DNA of 48,530 bases. Source: Synergistaceae bacterium. Its GTDB lineage: Bacteria; Synergistota; Synergistia; Synergistales; Aminobacteriaceae. The notes below the pieces were generated by a model. That model searched no databases. It had not been told where the DNA came from and saw nothing but the letters and a program-made list of their open reading frames with translations. How positions within the stretch are numbered: position 1 is the stretch's first letter; each line of letters begins with the position of its first letter. The position numbers were made by a program, and so were the translations under genes. This document shows, piece by piece, positions 1-7,891 of the stretch. The stretch is from NCBI GenBank assembly GCA_009776565.1, contig WRNQ01000002.1:1-48530 (forward strand). The letters are read 5' to 3'.

Positions 1-62
1 GTGGGACCCTATGGTCCCACCCGAAAGTATGAACGGAAAGGAACCACAGTTCGTTCATACTT
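1..62 (-). other. two adjacent hairpins at the 3' end of the GNAT gene
   Basis: Bases 1-8 and 13-20 are perfect 8-bp inverted repeats around a 4-base loop. Bases 25-35 and 52-62 are a perfect 11-bp inverted repeat (AAGTATGAACG and its complement) around 16 bases, overlapping the stop codon of the gene ending at 55. The first could be a terminator stem on the minus strand, but any T-run would lie outside the window. The second closely resembles a hairpin at 21246-21283, including an AGGAAC segment in the loop. Confidence 0.45.
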
Positions 63-1329
63 CCAATTCCATAAGCGCATATTCATGGACTTTTTCGTAT
101 GCGGGAGCAAATTTTCTTGTTTTAACATCCTCGCCCAACATAGCGCAGATATAGTTTTTTCGTCTAATATATAAGTTTTTCATAATCGGCGTTACTATTG
201 CTTTTCCAACATGTGGATATGCGCTTTCTCCATTTTCTTGCCAGGCGCCAAGATAAAGGAATATGTACCTTTTAGCGTATCTTAGTAAAAAGCCGGTCTT
301 GTTTTTGTAATCAGGCAACGCGAGCCCAAATCCAATAGGCTCGTTTTGTCTGTTAAACGCAATTTTTAATGTTCGTTTATCACAAATAAGTTTTAGGTCT
401 TTATAGATATTGCAAAACACTTCTTCGTCTATCTCATGAAAAGCAAAAAAGTTAGTAAATGAGTTCATGACTATTTTGTGGATTATTTTAATGTCTTCGT
501 CAAATTTTTTCATCGAGCGAACCTTAATACCTTTTGAATGTTGATCCTTTTCTAAATTCAGGAATTTTACGGCAGTCTTATCTTTAACCGAAATTTTATC
601 GACAAATTGCGATTCCCAAGTCTTTACCACTTTAAAACCACATTTTTCAAGAACGTCTCTATAGTATACTTTGTTGTATGGCTCGCCCATAAAAGGATAA
701 TCCCCAAACCCTTTTGTCATTAGTCGATATTCGTTCCATATAGAGCCGTTCATCGGAGCGTAAATTTTTGATATATCGTTTGCTCTGCAAAATTCTTTAG
801 CGCTATCCACTAGTATTTGAAGCGCTACGGCATTATTTTTACATTCGAAAAACCCGATTGCCCCGAAGTTGCCGAGCTTATTTACAAATGCAATTCCTCT
901 TGCAAGTATTTTCTCGTCTTCCAGTACCAGCAGATTTTTCTGAAAAAGAAACTCTCTGCATGGGTGATCTCGCTTAAGCCAATTTATAACCTCTTTCGTA
1001 TCTTCGGAACGATAATTTTTATCGTTGGCGTATAACTCTTTCGGCAATGATAAGAACAAATCTATAAAGTTTTGCTCATTGGCAAATTCGTTGACAAATT
1101 CATGAGTAGACTCGTGAGTAGGCTCATGAGCAGATTCATGCACAGATTCATGAGCAGATTCATGTACAAATTCATGATCAGGTTCATGAGTAGGCTCATG
1201 AGCAGATTCACGAGCAAATGCATGAACAGATTCATGATGAGGTTCATGATCAGGTTCATGAGTAGGCTCATGAGCAGATTCACGAGCAAATTCAACAAGC
1301 CTTAACGATTTCAACCCTCCCATCTTCAC
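55..1329 (-). CDS. GNAT-fold (acyl-CoA N-acyltransferase-like) protein with repeat-expanded N-terminus
   Basis: The 424-residue protein has a normal-looking domain from about residue 88. The stretch around residues 150-240 (GFFECKN, YAPMNGS, FGDYPFMGEPYN, YRDVLEKCGF) resembles a family of uncharacterised GNAT-superfamily proteins of about 370 residues, where a similar GFFE...GP.N.S..., PYN, YY...GF order is usual. The substrate is unknown. Residues 13-84 are a degenerate 4-residue repeat (HEP-T/D/S) unrelated to the domain. The start chosen is GTG at 1329 behind AAGGAT; an ATG two codons later is equally possible. The start overlaps the upstream PEP-utilising gene by 38 bases, so it is the last gene of the pssA operon. 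It could acylate a lipid head group or other small molecule, but that is only inferred from context. Confidence 0.6.
   Translation of the reverse strand: MKMGGLKSLRLVEFARESAHEPTHEPDHEPHHESVHAFARESAHEPTHEPDHEFVHESAHESVHESAHEPTHESTHEFVNEFANEQNFIDLFLSLPKELYANDKNYRSEDTKEVINWLKRDHPCREFLFQKNLLVLEDEKILARGIAFVNKLGNFGAIGFFECKNNAVALQILVDSAKEFCRANDISKIYAPMNGSIWNEYRLMTKGFGDYPFMGEPYNKVYYRDVLEKCGFKVVKTWESQFVDKISVKDKTAVKFLNLEKDQHSKGIKVRSMKKFDEDIKIIHKIVMNSFTNFFAFHEIDEEVFCNIYKDLKLICDKRTLKIAFNRQNEPIGFGLALPDYKNKTGFLLRYAKRYIFLYLGAWQENGESAYPHVGKAIVTPIMKNLYIRRKNYICAMLGEDVKTRKFAPAYEKVHEYALMELEV
1078..1293 (-). repeat. 12-base coding tandem repeat in the GNAT gene
   Basis: The plus strand shows many degenerate copies of a 12-base unit like TTCATGAGCAGA. 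On the minus strand they encode His-Glu-x-x repeats. All units keep the frame, and the opposite strand is also open throughout. Confidence 0.9.
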
Positions 1330-3175
1330 CGTTGATCCTTATAATATCGCCGGTTTTAATAACTGAAGTCGCGCTATCAACGCCAACCACCGCAGGTATT
1401 TTTAATTCTCTGGAAACAATAGCGGTATGAGATAAAAGCGAACCTTTTTCCGCAACAAGGCCACTCGCCTGACACAATAAAAACACCCAACCGGGGTCTG
1501 TTGTTTTTGTAACGATTATCTTGTTGTTTACATCAATATTTGCGTCCGGTTCGCTCAAAACGATTGCCTCACCCTCGAAGACCCCTTGCGACGTACCTGT
1601 TCCGACGAACGAGCCGGTCCATTTTTTGGCGACGCTCTCATCGATTATGATATCGCCTCTAAATACTATGCGGGTACTCGGCGGAGTATTCTTATGTTTT
1701 GAATAATCCGCATAATCCGTATATTTCGTATAATCCGTATAATCCGCATATTCCGTATGTTTTGTATATTCCATATATTTCGTATATTCCGTATGTTTCG
1801 CGCGATCTATGCGCTCAATATGCTCCGCTCGCTCCGAACTTTCTAATTGTTCCGCATGTTCCGCATGTTCCACATGTTCTGCATGTTCCGCACGTTCAGT
1901 ACTTTCCGCATATTCCACATGTTCCGCATATTCCGTACGTTCAGTACTTTCCGCATGTTCCACATATTCCGCATATTCCGTACGTTCAGTACTTTCCGCA
2001 TGCTCCGTACGTTCAGTACTCTCCGCATGCTCCTCATCTTCCTCATATTTTGCAAATTCGGCTTTTCGCTGCGCGATGAGCTCCTCATCAAATCTCCATG
2101 CGAAAACCTCATCTGTAGTCATATAAAATATGTCAAACCAATTATCCTCGAACGCTTTCTTGCCGATATCTATAAAAATCCGGCGGACCATACCATAAAT
2201 GCGGCTACGGTTTAGCCTTGAAATTTCTCTGTTCATAATACCGAGCTTAGCGCGTTTTGTCGTGAAATCAGCTTTAGCGTCCTTGTGGGTTTCCAACCTT
2301 AAAATCATTTCATCAAGTTTTATTCTGTCTTGTGCATATATGCGTATCTGCTCCACTAAAAGTTCCGGGAATTCCCTGTAAGTCATACACTCCAATTTTA
2401 ACTCTTGCGAACAGCGGTCACCATAGATTTTAATATACTGTTGTACTTCCGGAAAATCAAGTATATTGGGCTCATCTCCGTATTTTTTAGCAAGGTTAAG
2501 CAAGGCCTTAACAGGTTTCAAGCTTTCAAGCCCTGTTATGCCCGAGATATATTCAGTTACATCTACGCCCTTTTTAGCGAGCTTCCTTTTTAATAAGCCT
2601 GTCCAAATGAAAGCATACAAATCATTGAATATTGTTATATACCATTTGTCTAAAACCCGACGTTCGATTTCATGGAAAAGTTCAATAAGTTCAGGTATAA
2701 CAAGGCCTTCATTATATGTCTCATCAAAATACTTCTGAACTTCCTCGAAATAGCCCTCCAAACGCTTCATATCACGAGGAACACTAAACGCGCTTTTTAT
2801 CATATTGAACGTAAGCCTTGCCTTCTGCCAAAAGGTGAACTTATGATATTTACCCATATACACTTCGGATTCTTCAACACCCATCATATCTTGCCAAACG
2901 GGTATGATTTTCTTTGAAAAAGGGATAAAGTCAATCAGCGAATACCAATTGTTTATACAATAATAAACTCTGCCCTTATAGTGTTTTATCATGTTATCGA
3001 ACACATTTTTGTATTTCGCCATAATCTCATCGTTTTTCAGATTTGCGCCGATAGCCCCCTTAAAAACCCCCGTATAGGCAATTTTTATGAAAGAGTATGT
3101 TAAGGGAAGAGTGATCCCGGGATAACTCTCAACAATATTGCTGTTATCTAAAATTGTGAATACTGGTTCGCTCAT
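1292..3175 (-). CDS. PEP-utilising enzyme, mobile (swivelling) domain protein without ATP-grasp domain
   Basis: The 627-residue protein begins with a segment (residues 10-40, NIVESYPGITLPLTYSF) seen in the central part of PEP-synthase-like proteins. It ends with the phosphohistidine swivelling domain: GSLLSHTAIVSREL with His583 as the expected phosphorylated residue, followed by KIPAVVGV. The N-terminal ATP-grasp (PPDK_N) domain needed to charge that histidine is absent, and no partner is seen in the window. Residues about 386-498 are a degenerate repeat (HAESTER/TEYAEYVE) inserted between the two parts. ATG start behind AAAGGAAAG. It sits in the pssA-psd-UbiA operon, 66 bases after the UbiA gene. 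Phosphotransfer to an unknown acceptor is a family-level inference only. Confidence 0.75.
   Translation of the reverse strand: MSEPVFTILDNSNIVESYPGITLPLTYSFIKIAYTGVFKGAIGANLKNDEIMAKYKNVFDNMIKHYKGRVYYCINNWYSLIDFIPFSKKIIPVWQDMMGVEESEVYMGKYHKFTFWQKARLTFNMIKSAFSVPRDMKRLEGYFEEVQKYFDETYNEGLVIPELIELFHEIERRVLDKWYITIFNDLYAFIWTGLLKRKLAKKGVDVTEYISGITGLESLKPVKALLNLAKKYGDEPNILDFPEVQQYIKIYGDRCSQELKLECMTYREFPELLVEQIRIYAQDRIKLDEMILRLETHKDAKADFTTKRAKLGIMNREISRLNRSRIYGMVRRIFIDIGKKAFEDNWFDIFYMTTDEVFAWRFDEELIAQRKAEFAKYEEDEEHAESTERTEHAESTERTEYAEYVEHAESTERTEYAEHVEYAESTERAEHAEHVEHAEHAEQLESSERAEHIERIDRAKHTEYTKYMEYTKHTEYADYTDYTKYTDYADYSKHKNTPPSTRIVFRGDIIIDESVAKKWTGSFVGTGTSQGVFEGEAIVLSEPDANIDVNNKIIVTKTTDPGWVFLLCQASGLVAEKGSLLSHTAIVSRELKIPAVVGVDSATSVIKTGDIIRINGEDGRVEIVKAC
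1685..2045 (-). repeat. coding tandem repeat in the PEP-utilising gene
   Basis: Composite repeat built from 9- to 45-base units. On the plus strand pieces such as CCGTACGTTCAGTACTTTC recur four or more times. It encodes Ala-Glu-rich, Tyr/His-containing repeats between two conserved regions and keeps the frame. Confidence 0.9.
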
Positions 3176-3241
3176 TTGCTCGAATCTTTCCTTTTGCTAT
3201 TGCCTAAATGGTAAATTTTGGAATTTATTTTGTTTATTTGC

Positions 3242-4144
3242 TCATATCATCCCTCTTGCTAAAATAATTCCTGCTTGAACCGCTATAACTGGGATTTCAG
3301 TAATTATCTCATAGATTTCAATTCTGCTGACCAGCTTAAACCGCTTAGGGTTTTTAATAAACGCCAACGCTTGCCAAACGAACCAAATCCAGGCCGCAAC
3401 CACGGCTATATTGCCCCACGCCCACAAATCATACATCAGTTTAGCGCTCGTTATAAGGTCGATGGTTATTATGAAAAGTATTATTATCGTAATTTTCTTA
3501 TAACCGTATAGTTTTGAATAGGTTGTATACTCCGTTTCATCATCAGGCGCCCGGATTTTCCTTGAAATCTCCCATATCAAGGTTGGCCAATACAGCGTCA
3601 GGGCAATAAGCACGTTTGTGAAAGTAAATATCGCTAGGCCATACTTGATACAAGTAAACGAAATGATGTAAATGTTAATAATAATATCAACGGGATTATG
3701 TGTAACTAAAGCAAGAAAAAGGTTTTTTTGAATCTTCGAGCGCGCGAAAAACCAAACTGACATAAGAGTCCCATAAGCTATTAAAAGGACGTAATACGCC
3801 AGATTGTTCATAAACACAACGTTAAGCGCAATTGCAATTACATTGACGCATATTAAAAGCGTCGCTAAATCTTTTTTCAAAACCCTTCCCGAAGGTAACG
3901 GCCTGTCAGGGAAGAGTTTCAGATCAGTCTTGTAATCTTTGAAATCATCTGCGATACGTAGTGACAATAAAAAAGTAAAAATCGTAATGCATCCCGTGAT
4001 TTCTTGTATGCCAATATGAAATGAAGGCTCATTGGCAATAAGTATAATCAAAAAATAAATCTCAAAAAACAAAACCGAAGACGCTAAAAAACACTTCAAT
4101 GGAGGTAGCATTTCTTTTAAGTATAAATTTAATCGTTTAATCAT
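3242..4144 (-). CDS. UbiA-family prenyltransferase (integral membrane)
   Basis: The 300-residue protein has many hydrophobic helices and the two UbiA signatures. The first aspartate-rich motif is RIADDFKDYKTD (D66, D67, D70, D74), followed by the PDRPLPSGR loop common in this family. The second motif is near residue 201 (RAPDDETEYTTYSKLYG). Such enzymes transfer a prenyl chain from an isoprenyl diphosphate to an aromatic or lipid acceptor using Mg2+ held by the aspartates; the acceptor here is unknown. It overlaps psd by 8 bases, so the two are probably translationally coupled. Placement between phospholipid genes and a PEP-utilising protein hints at a lipid or isoprenoid modification rather than quinone synthesis, since no quinone genes are nearby. 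Confidence 0.8.
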   Translation of the reverse strand: MIKRLNLYLKEMLPPLKCFLASSVLFFEIYFLIILIANEPSFHIGIQEITGCITIFTFLLSLRIADDFKDYKTDLKLFPDRPLPSGRVLKKDLATLLICVNVIAIALNVVFMNNLAYYVLLIAYGTLMSVWFFARSKIQKNLFLALVTHNPVDIIINIYIISFTCIKYGLAIFTFTNVLIALTLYWPTLIWEISRKIRAPDDETEYTTYSKLYGYKKITIIILFIITIDLITSAKLMYDLWAWGNIAVVAAWIWFVWQALAFIKNPKRFKLVSRIEIYEIITEIPVIAVQAGIILARGMI

Positions 4145-5249
4145 TCTTTTCGCCTATCTTTTCGCCTGTTTTACCCCCAGTAGTTTCGCCTATCTTTCCG
4201 CCTGTTTTACCCCCAGAAGTTTCGCCTGCCTTTCCGTCTATTTTACCCCCAGTAGTTTCGCCTATCTTTCCGCCTGTTTTACCCCCAGTAGTTTCGCCTG
4301 TCTTTCCGTCTGTTTTACCCCCAGAAGTTTCCCCTATCTTTCCGTCTGTTTTACCCCCAGAAGTTTCCCCTATCTTTTCCCCATATTTTACTTTGATTTC
4401 TACCCCGTGCCGCGAATATTCCAAAATATCCTCATCTATAGCAACTATATCTTTTTTTAAGAGCATTACAAGCGTAGAACCGCCAAACTCAAAATATCCC
4501 TTTTCATCTCCTTTGCGGAAAATCCTTGATTTGTGAGTTTCAACCATCCTGCCGACAAGCATTGCTCCAACTTCAATGAATACGACTTTATCGAAATTTT
4601 TCGTTTCAAGCAAACTGACCTTTCGATAATTTCCGCAAAGCGAAAACTTACCCGTTACTCCATAATTCACACTGTCCAACACGCCGCTTATTGTTTTACG
4701 TAACACAATTTCGCCGCTATCGGGAAAACAATACCTGTGATAATCATAAACCGCAAGTCGGAAAATAAGGGCATATCCGCCCTCAAATTCTTCCGATAAC
4801 TCTTTATCCATTATCAGGCGGGCAACAGTGTATTTTTTGCCTTTGATTTCGATAAGTTCGCCGCTTTTAATTTTCAAAGACGTCAAACGGCTATCAGCAG
4901 GGGCAATAAGGACATTTTCCTCATTGTTTATTTGTCTTTTCTCCTTACGGGCAATAAAGTCGTTGAAACTGTCATAACTATAAAGATCATCTACTATTAA
5001 CCCATATTCATTTGCAAATTTTAAAATTTTGGCCCTTGACGGCCTTATCTTTTGAAACAAAGCATAGCATTTGCTTACCCATCGGCGCTTTATAACTAAC
5101 AAAAACAAACCGCCGATAAGCGTTCCATATAGAAAGGCGGTAACTCTTGAACCATACGCTTTTTCAGTAACTAGTCCGCCCTGCCTTCTGTCAAATATCA
5201 AGCTATCCTCTATTCCCTGTTTTTTGTTAAATATCAAACTGTCCACCAC
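4137..5249 (-). CDS. psd: phosphatidylserine decarboxylase with repeat-expanded ends
   Basis: This enzyme makes phosphatidylethanolamine from phosphatidylserine at the membrane. The 370-residue protein has a hydrophobic segment near residues 36-54, then the core: PADSR (D119), YDYHRY (H171) and the self-cleavage site FEFGGST (S258), which would become the pyruvoyl group. These form the Asp-His-Ser set known for the family. Residues about 290-370 are a 12-residue repeat (GETTGGKTGGKI type), and residues 1-24 contain two copies of a DSLIF..(R/K)(R/K)QG unit, so both termini are repeat-made. The GTG at 5249 has no clear ribosome site; a TTG within the second unit behind GAGGA is an alternative start. 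It follows pssA with a repeat-filled gap and overlaps the UbiA gene. Confidence 0.85.
   Translation of the reverse strand: MVDSLIFNKKQGIEDSLIFDRRQGGLVTEKAYGSRVTAFLYGTLIGGLFLLVIKRRWVSKCYALFQKIRPSRAKILKFANEYGLIVDDLYSYDSFNDFIARKEKRQINNEENVLIAPADSRLTSLKIKSGELIEIKGKKYTVARLIMDKELSEEFEGGYALIFRLAVYDYHRYCFPDSGEIVLRKTISGVLDSVNYGVTGKFSLCGNYRKVSLLETKNFDKVVFIEVGAMLVGRMVETHKSRIFRKGDEKGYFEFGGSTLVMLLKKDIVAIDEDILEYSRHGVEIKVKYGEKIGETSGGKTDGKIGETSGGKTDGKTGETTGGKTGGKIGETTGGKIDGKAGETSGGKTGGKIGETTGGKTGEKIGEKND
4140..4382 (-). repeat. 36-base coding tandem repeat at the psd 3' end
   Basis: About seven copies of a 36-base unit (plus strand contains TTTCGCCTATCTTTCCG then CCTGTTTTACCCCCAG) encode a Gly/Lys/Thr-rich 12-residue repeat up to the stop codon. 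The following UbiA start codon lies within the last copy. Confidence 0.92.
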
Positions 5250-5410
5250 TCACTGTTTTATATCAATATCGAGCCTTTCTTCTCGCACTATTTTCTGTCA
5301 AATATTGAACTATCCGTCTCGAAATGCTTCCTTCCAAACATCAAGTTTTCTTCACAAAATGTTTCCTTCCAAAATCCAAGCTATTTCCCTCGCACAGTTT
5401 TATATTAATA
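5185..5410. repeat. degenerate ~35-base repeat array spanning the psd start and the pssA-psd gap
   Basis: Copies of a unit of roughly 35 bases (core like TCAAATATCAAGCTATCC) recur about seven times with drift. The first two encode the N-terminus of Psd and the rest fill the gap up to the pssA stop codon. No promoter was evident in it. Confidence 0.7.
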
Positions 5411-5995
5411 TCAAACAATCCACCAAGCAATTATCAAACCCAGGGCGATGAGAGGGAATAACGCATACCACACGCCTCTCGGCTTTGGAATTTTTATTTT
5501 TATAACAAACAATTCGCCCATTATCGCAAATAAAACTGCATTTGCTATTTGATTGTTGAACAACATGAATATAGGAAGAAGCAGCGCAATGTATGTTACC
5601 GGAACGCCCAAATAGTGCTGCGTTTTCTCTGCTGTGACAACGTTAAAATATGCAAGCCTGACAACTGCATGGATAATATAAACCCCGTAAAACAACAACG
5701 ACCACCAGGCGTTGAAGCCATACGCATAGGAAATAATGCATGGGACAACGCCAAAACTTATGCAGTCCGCCAAACTGTCAAGCTGTATTCCATATGTTTT
5801 CTCTATATCAGTTCGCTTTATCTTTCTTGCGATAACTCCATCGAATAAATCGCAAAGCCCCGCAACAATAAATAACGTCATAGCAAGCGACATGGCGCCG
5901 CCAAATGCTAAAACACATGCCATAAGTGACAGGCATAAGCCAAAACATGTAATAGTATTTGCCAAATTGTAAAACCCAATAATTTTTTCTTTCAA
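5411..5995 (-). CDS. pssA: CDP-alcohol phosphatidyltransferase, probable phosphatidylserine synthase
   Basis: The 194-residue membrane protein carries the CDP-alcohol phosphatidyltransferase signature: CDLFDGVIAR (residues about 47-56), then 11 residues, then GIQLDSLADCISFG. The SLAD.ISFG form and length fit phosphatidylserine synthase, which condenses CDP-diacylglycerol with serine. The adjacent psd would decarboxylate the product, so the pair makes phosphatidylethanolamine. The start is taken as TTG at 5995, 11 bases after AGGAGG. It appears to be the first gene of the minus-strand operon running to 55. Confidence 0.85.
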   Translation of the reverse strand: MKEKIIGFYNLANTITCFGLCLSLMACVLAFGGAMSLAMTLFIVAGLCDLFDGVIARKIKRTDIEKTYGIQLDSLADCISFGVVPCIISYAYGFNAWWSLLFYGVYIIHAVVRLAYFNVVTAEKTQHYLGVPVTYIALLLPIFMLFNNQIANAVLFAIMGELFVIKIKIPKPRGVWYALFPLIALGLIIAWWIV

Positions 5996-6046
5996 TTTAT
6001 ACTTGTCCTCCTCAATAGCACTGATTATAACAGATAGTTGTCAGCC

Positions 6047-6181
6047 TTGCTTCACTTCCCTTCCCTTCACTACACTACACTTCACTTCCCTTCACTTCCC
6101 TTCACTACACTTCCCTTCACTACACTTCACTACTCTTCACTACACTTCACTACTCTTCACTACACTTCACTTCACTACTTC
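6047..6181. repeat. short tandem repeat array between pssA and the MFS gene
   Basis: Irregular repeats of CTTCACTACA/CTTCCCTTCA type (6- to 17-base units). The last part encodes the final residues and stop codon of the MFS exporter (stop at 6150); the rest is non-coding and lies upstream of pssA. Confidence 0.9.
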
Positions 6182-7367
6182 TTTCGCTCAGCCCATATAT
6201 CACGCCCACCGTCGCAAGCATAACGCTGCTTACAAGAAGAATGGCTTCTACTCGTACGACATTTGCCAACGGGCCAAAGAAAAGAATTGCAATCGGCACA
6301 GTTCCGGTTATAGTGAGTTGAACCACCGAAAAAACCCGCCCAAGCACGTCCAATGGCACTGTTTCCTGAAGGAAAACGGTTTGCGCCGCTGAAATTACCG
6401 GCCAGAAAAGCCCGGCGGTTCCCAGAAACACAAGAAAAGACACAAAACTCCACGATAACCCCATCAACCCGAATGCAACGCCGAAACCCACAATACAAAT
6501 CGCTATTGTTCGCGGCTTATTGCGAAATTTACTTTTTATGGAAACAAAAATTCCGCTAGCCAACATTGCGCTTGACCATACGATTTCATGAACTGTGAGA
6601 CGCCACACCTCTTTGCCGAAGGTGCGCTCGATCATCAACGGCGTCAATGTAAACGCCGGTGTAACCAGCAGGAAAGAAAAAAGGATGCACATAAAAAGCC
6701 TGCGAAGTTGAGCATGTCCCCAAATGTAGGATATCCCATAGGCGATATCCTTCCATACTGATTTGGCGGCAGGCGCCGGCGGTCGTTCCACATGGATGCG
6801 GCTCATTACCGCAATGGCAATCGCGGCAGTTACGACATCCACAAAGAAGGCGCCGACAATACCGGCTGTCCCCAGCAACAAGCCCCCTACAGCCGGGGAA
6901 ATCAGGGCCAAAACCGCTCCGATGGTTTGGTTGATTCCCTGTACCCTGGTGAGATATTCTTCCGGCGCCAACTGCGGATATATCGCGTTGACCGCCGGGT
7001 TTTGAACGCCGGCGCCGACGCCGCGCGCCACCGAAGCGATGAGCAGCAGCGCTAAATTGCGAAATCCGAGCAGAAACGAAACGGCTAATCCGAGCGTCGC
7101 AAGAGCGATAAATCCGTCGGACAGCATAATAAGATGCTTGCGGTTATATCGGTCAGCCCAAACGCCGCCAAACAACGAAATGAGCACCTGTGGCGTCAAG
7201 GTACATATGGTGGCAAGCATTATCCAAAAGCCGGAGGAGGTTTCCAGCGTGATATGCCAGATAACGGCAAAGCCCACTATAGATGAGCCAAACAGTGAAA
7301 TGTTCTGGCTAATTAAAAATATGGATATCCTCTTTTTCCAACCCGTATGCGCTGTGCAATTATTCAT
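6150..7367 (-). CDS. major facilitator superfamily exporter (drug/macrolide-efflux type)
   Basis: The 405-residue protein has about 12 hydrophobic helices and the MFS motif A between helices 2 and 3 (GGVWADRYNRKHL). It resembles the MefA/EntS-like exporters in length and pattern (GAGVQNPAVNAI, FLQETVPLDVLGRVF). Proton-driven efflux of a drug or siderophore-like compound is expected, but the substrate cannot be read. The ATG at 7367 lacks a good ribosome site of its own. It overlaps the end of a 26-codon ORF that has a strong one, which suggests translational coupling. The last residues (SSEVKCSEE) are encoded by the intergenic repeat array, so the original C-terminus may have been replaced. 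Confidence 0.8.
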   Translation of the reverse strand: MNNCTAHTGWKKRISIFLISQNISLFGSSIVGFAVIWHITLETSSGFWIMLATICTLTPQVLISLFGGVWADRYNRKHLIMLSDGFIALATLGLAVSFLLGFRNLALLLIASVARGVGAGVQNPAVNAIYPQLAPEEYLTRVQGINQTIGAVLALISPAVGGLLLGTAGIVGAFFVDVVTAAIAIAVMSRIHVERPPAPAAKSVWKDIAYGISYIWGHAQLRRLFMCILFSFLLVTPAFTLTPLMIERTFGKEVWRLTVHEIVWSSAMLASGIFVSIKSKFRNKPRTIAICIVGFGVAFGLMGLSWSFVSFLVFLGTAGLFWPVISAAQTVFLQETVPLDVLGRVFSVVQLTITGTVPIAILFFGPLANVVRVEAILLVSSVMLATVGVIYGLSERSSEVKCSEE

Positions 7368-7440
7368 TGTTATCAGTCAATAAAATGGGAAGCCTAGATT
7401 CCGGATTTATCCTGAGATTAAGTGTACTTGTTTTTTCCAT
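7360..7440 (-). CDS. 26-residue upstream ORF coupled to the MFS exporter
   Basis: ATG at 7440 follows AAGGAG with 8 bases between. The peptide begins MEKTSTLNLRINPESR and ends at TAA 7360, overlapping the exporter start (7367) by 8 bases. Short leader peptides controlling efflux or resistance genes by ribosome stalling are known; whether this peptide does so is inference. It may merely deliver ribosomes to the exporter start. Confidence 0.5.
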   Translation of the reverse strand: MEKTSTLNLRINPESRLPILLTDNNE

Positions 7441-7655
7441 GTCGCCAGCTCCTTACCAAATATTGTAACGCATACGGCGCTACACTGCAAAGATTAGTAT
7501 TTGCTAATTGATAATTTGGGGAAATATTGACTGTCAAAATCAATTTTAAAAGTACTGTTCCTCCAAAGAAAAATGTGATAGTATATAGGGGAATCTTCCG
7601 TTGCGTGATTTAATATATCTTGTACTTCTCTTTATTTCTCTCGCGGCGGCTGTTT

Positions 7656-7775
7656 GGGCAGAGTAGGCTTCTGTGCGTCAAGTGCTGATTGGACGGGAAT
7701 TTGCCATCAGACGAAAAATGTCCGTTAAAGATAATTACCGGACGTTTGCGGTACAGTTGCCGTATTCCGCTGCCA
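7656..7775 (+). promoter_or_regulatory. tetrahydrofolate (THF-I) riboswitch upstream of folT
   Basis: The sequence follows the THF riboswitch consensus from memory. P1 pairs GGCAG (7657-7661) with CTGCC (7770-7774). Next comes the conserved GAGTAGG, then GTGCGTCAAGTGC, GGACGGGAA and CAGACGAAAA, and the 3' side ends in TTCCGCTGCC. It is followed by about 110 bases of expression platform and a strong ribosome site before folT, whose product imports folate. The exact outer limits are approximate. Confidence 0.82.
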
Positions 7776-7891
7776 CGTCAAAGAAGGATCCATTTTAGAG
7801 CCTCCTGCTTCGGGACAGGGTTACCCGCAGTACGGTTACAGTCTTCTTCTTTTGGTGGCGTCATATCCACAACTAAAAAGGAGTGTGTCGA

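Noticed and set aside
1072..1305. Met/Arg/Phe repeat ORF opposite the GNAT gene
   Set aside because: It is an antisense reading of the 12-base repeat.
4140..4382. 36-base repeats suggesting a CRISPR array
   Set aside because: The copies are contiguous with no spacers, lie in frame in psd, and no cas gene is present.
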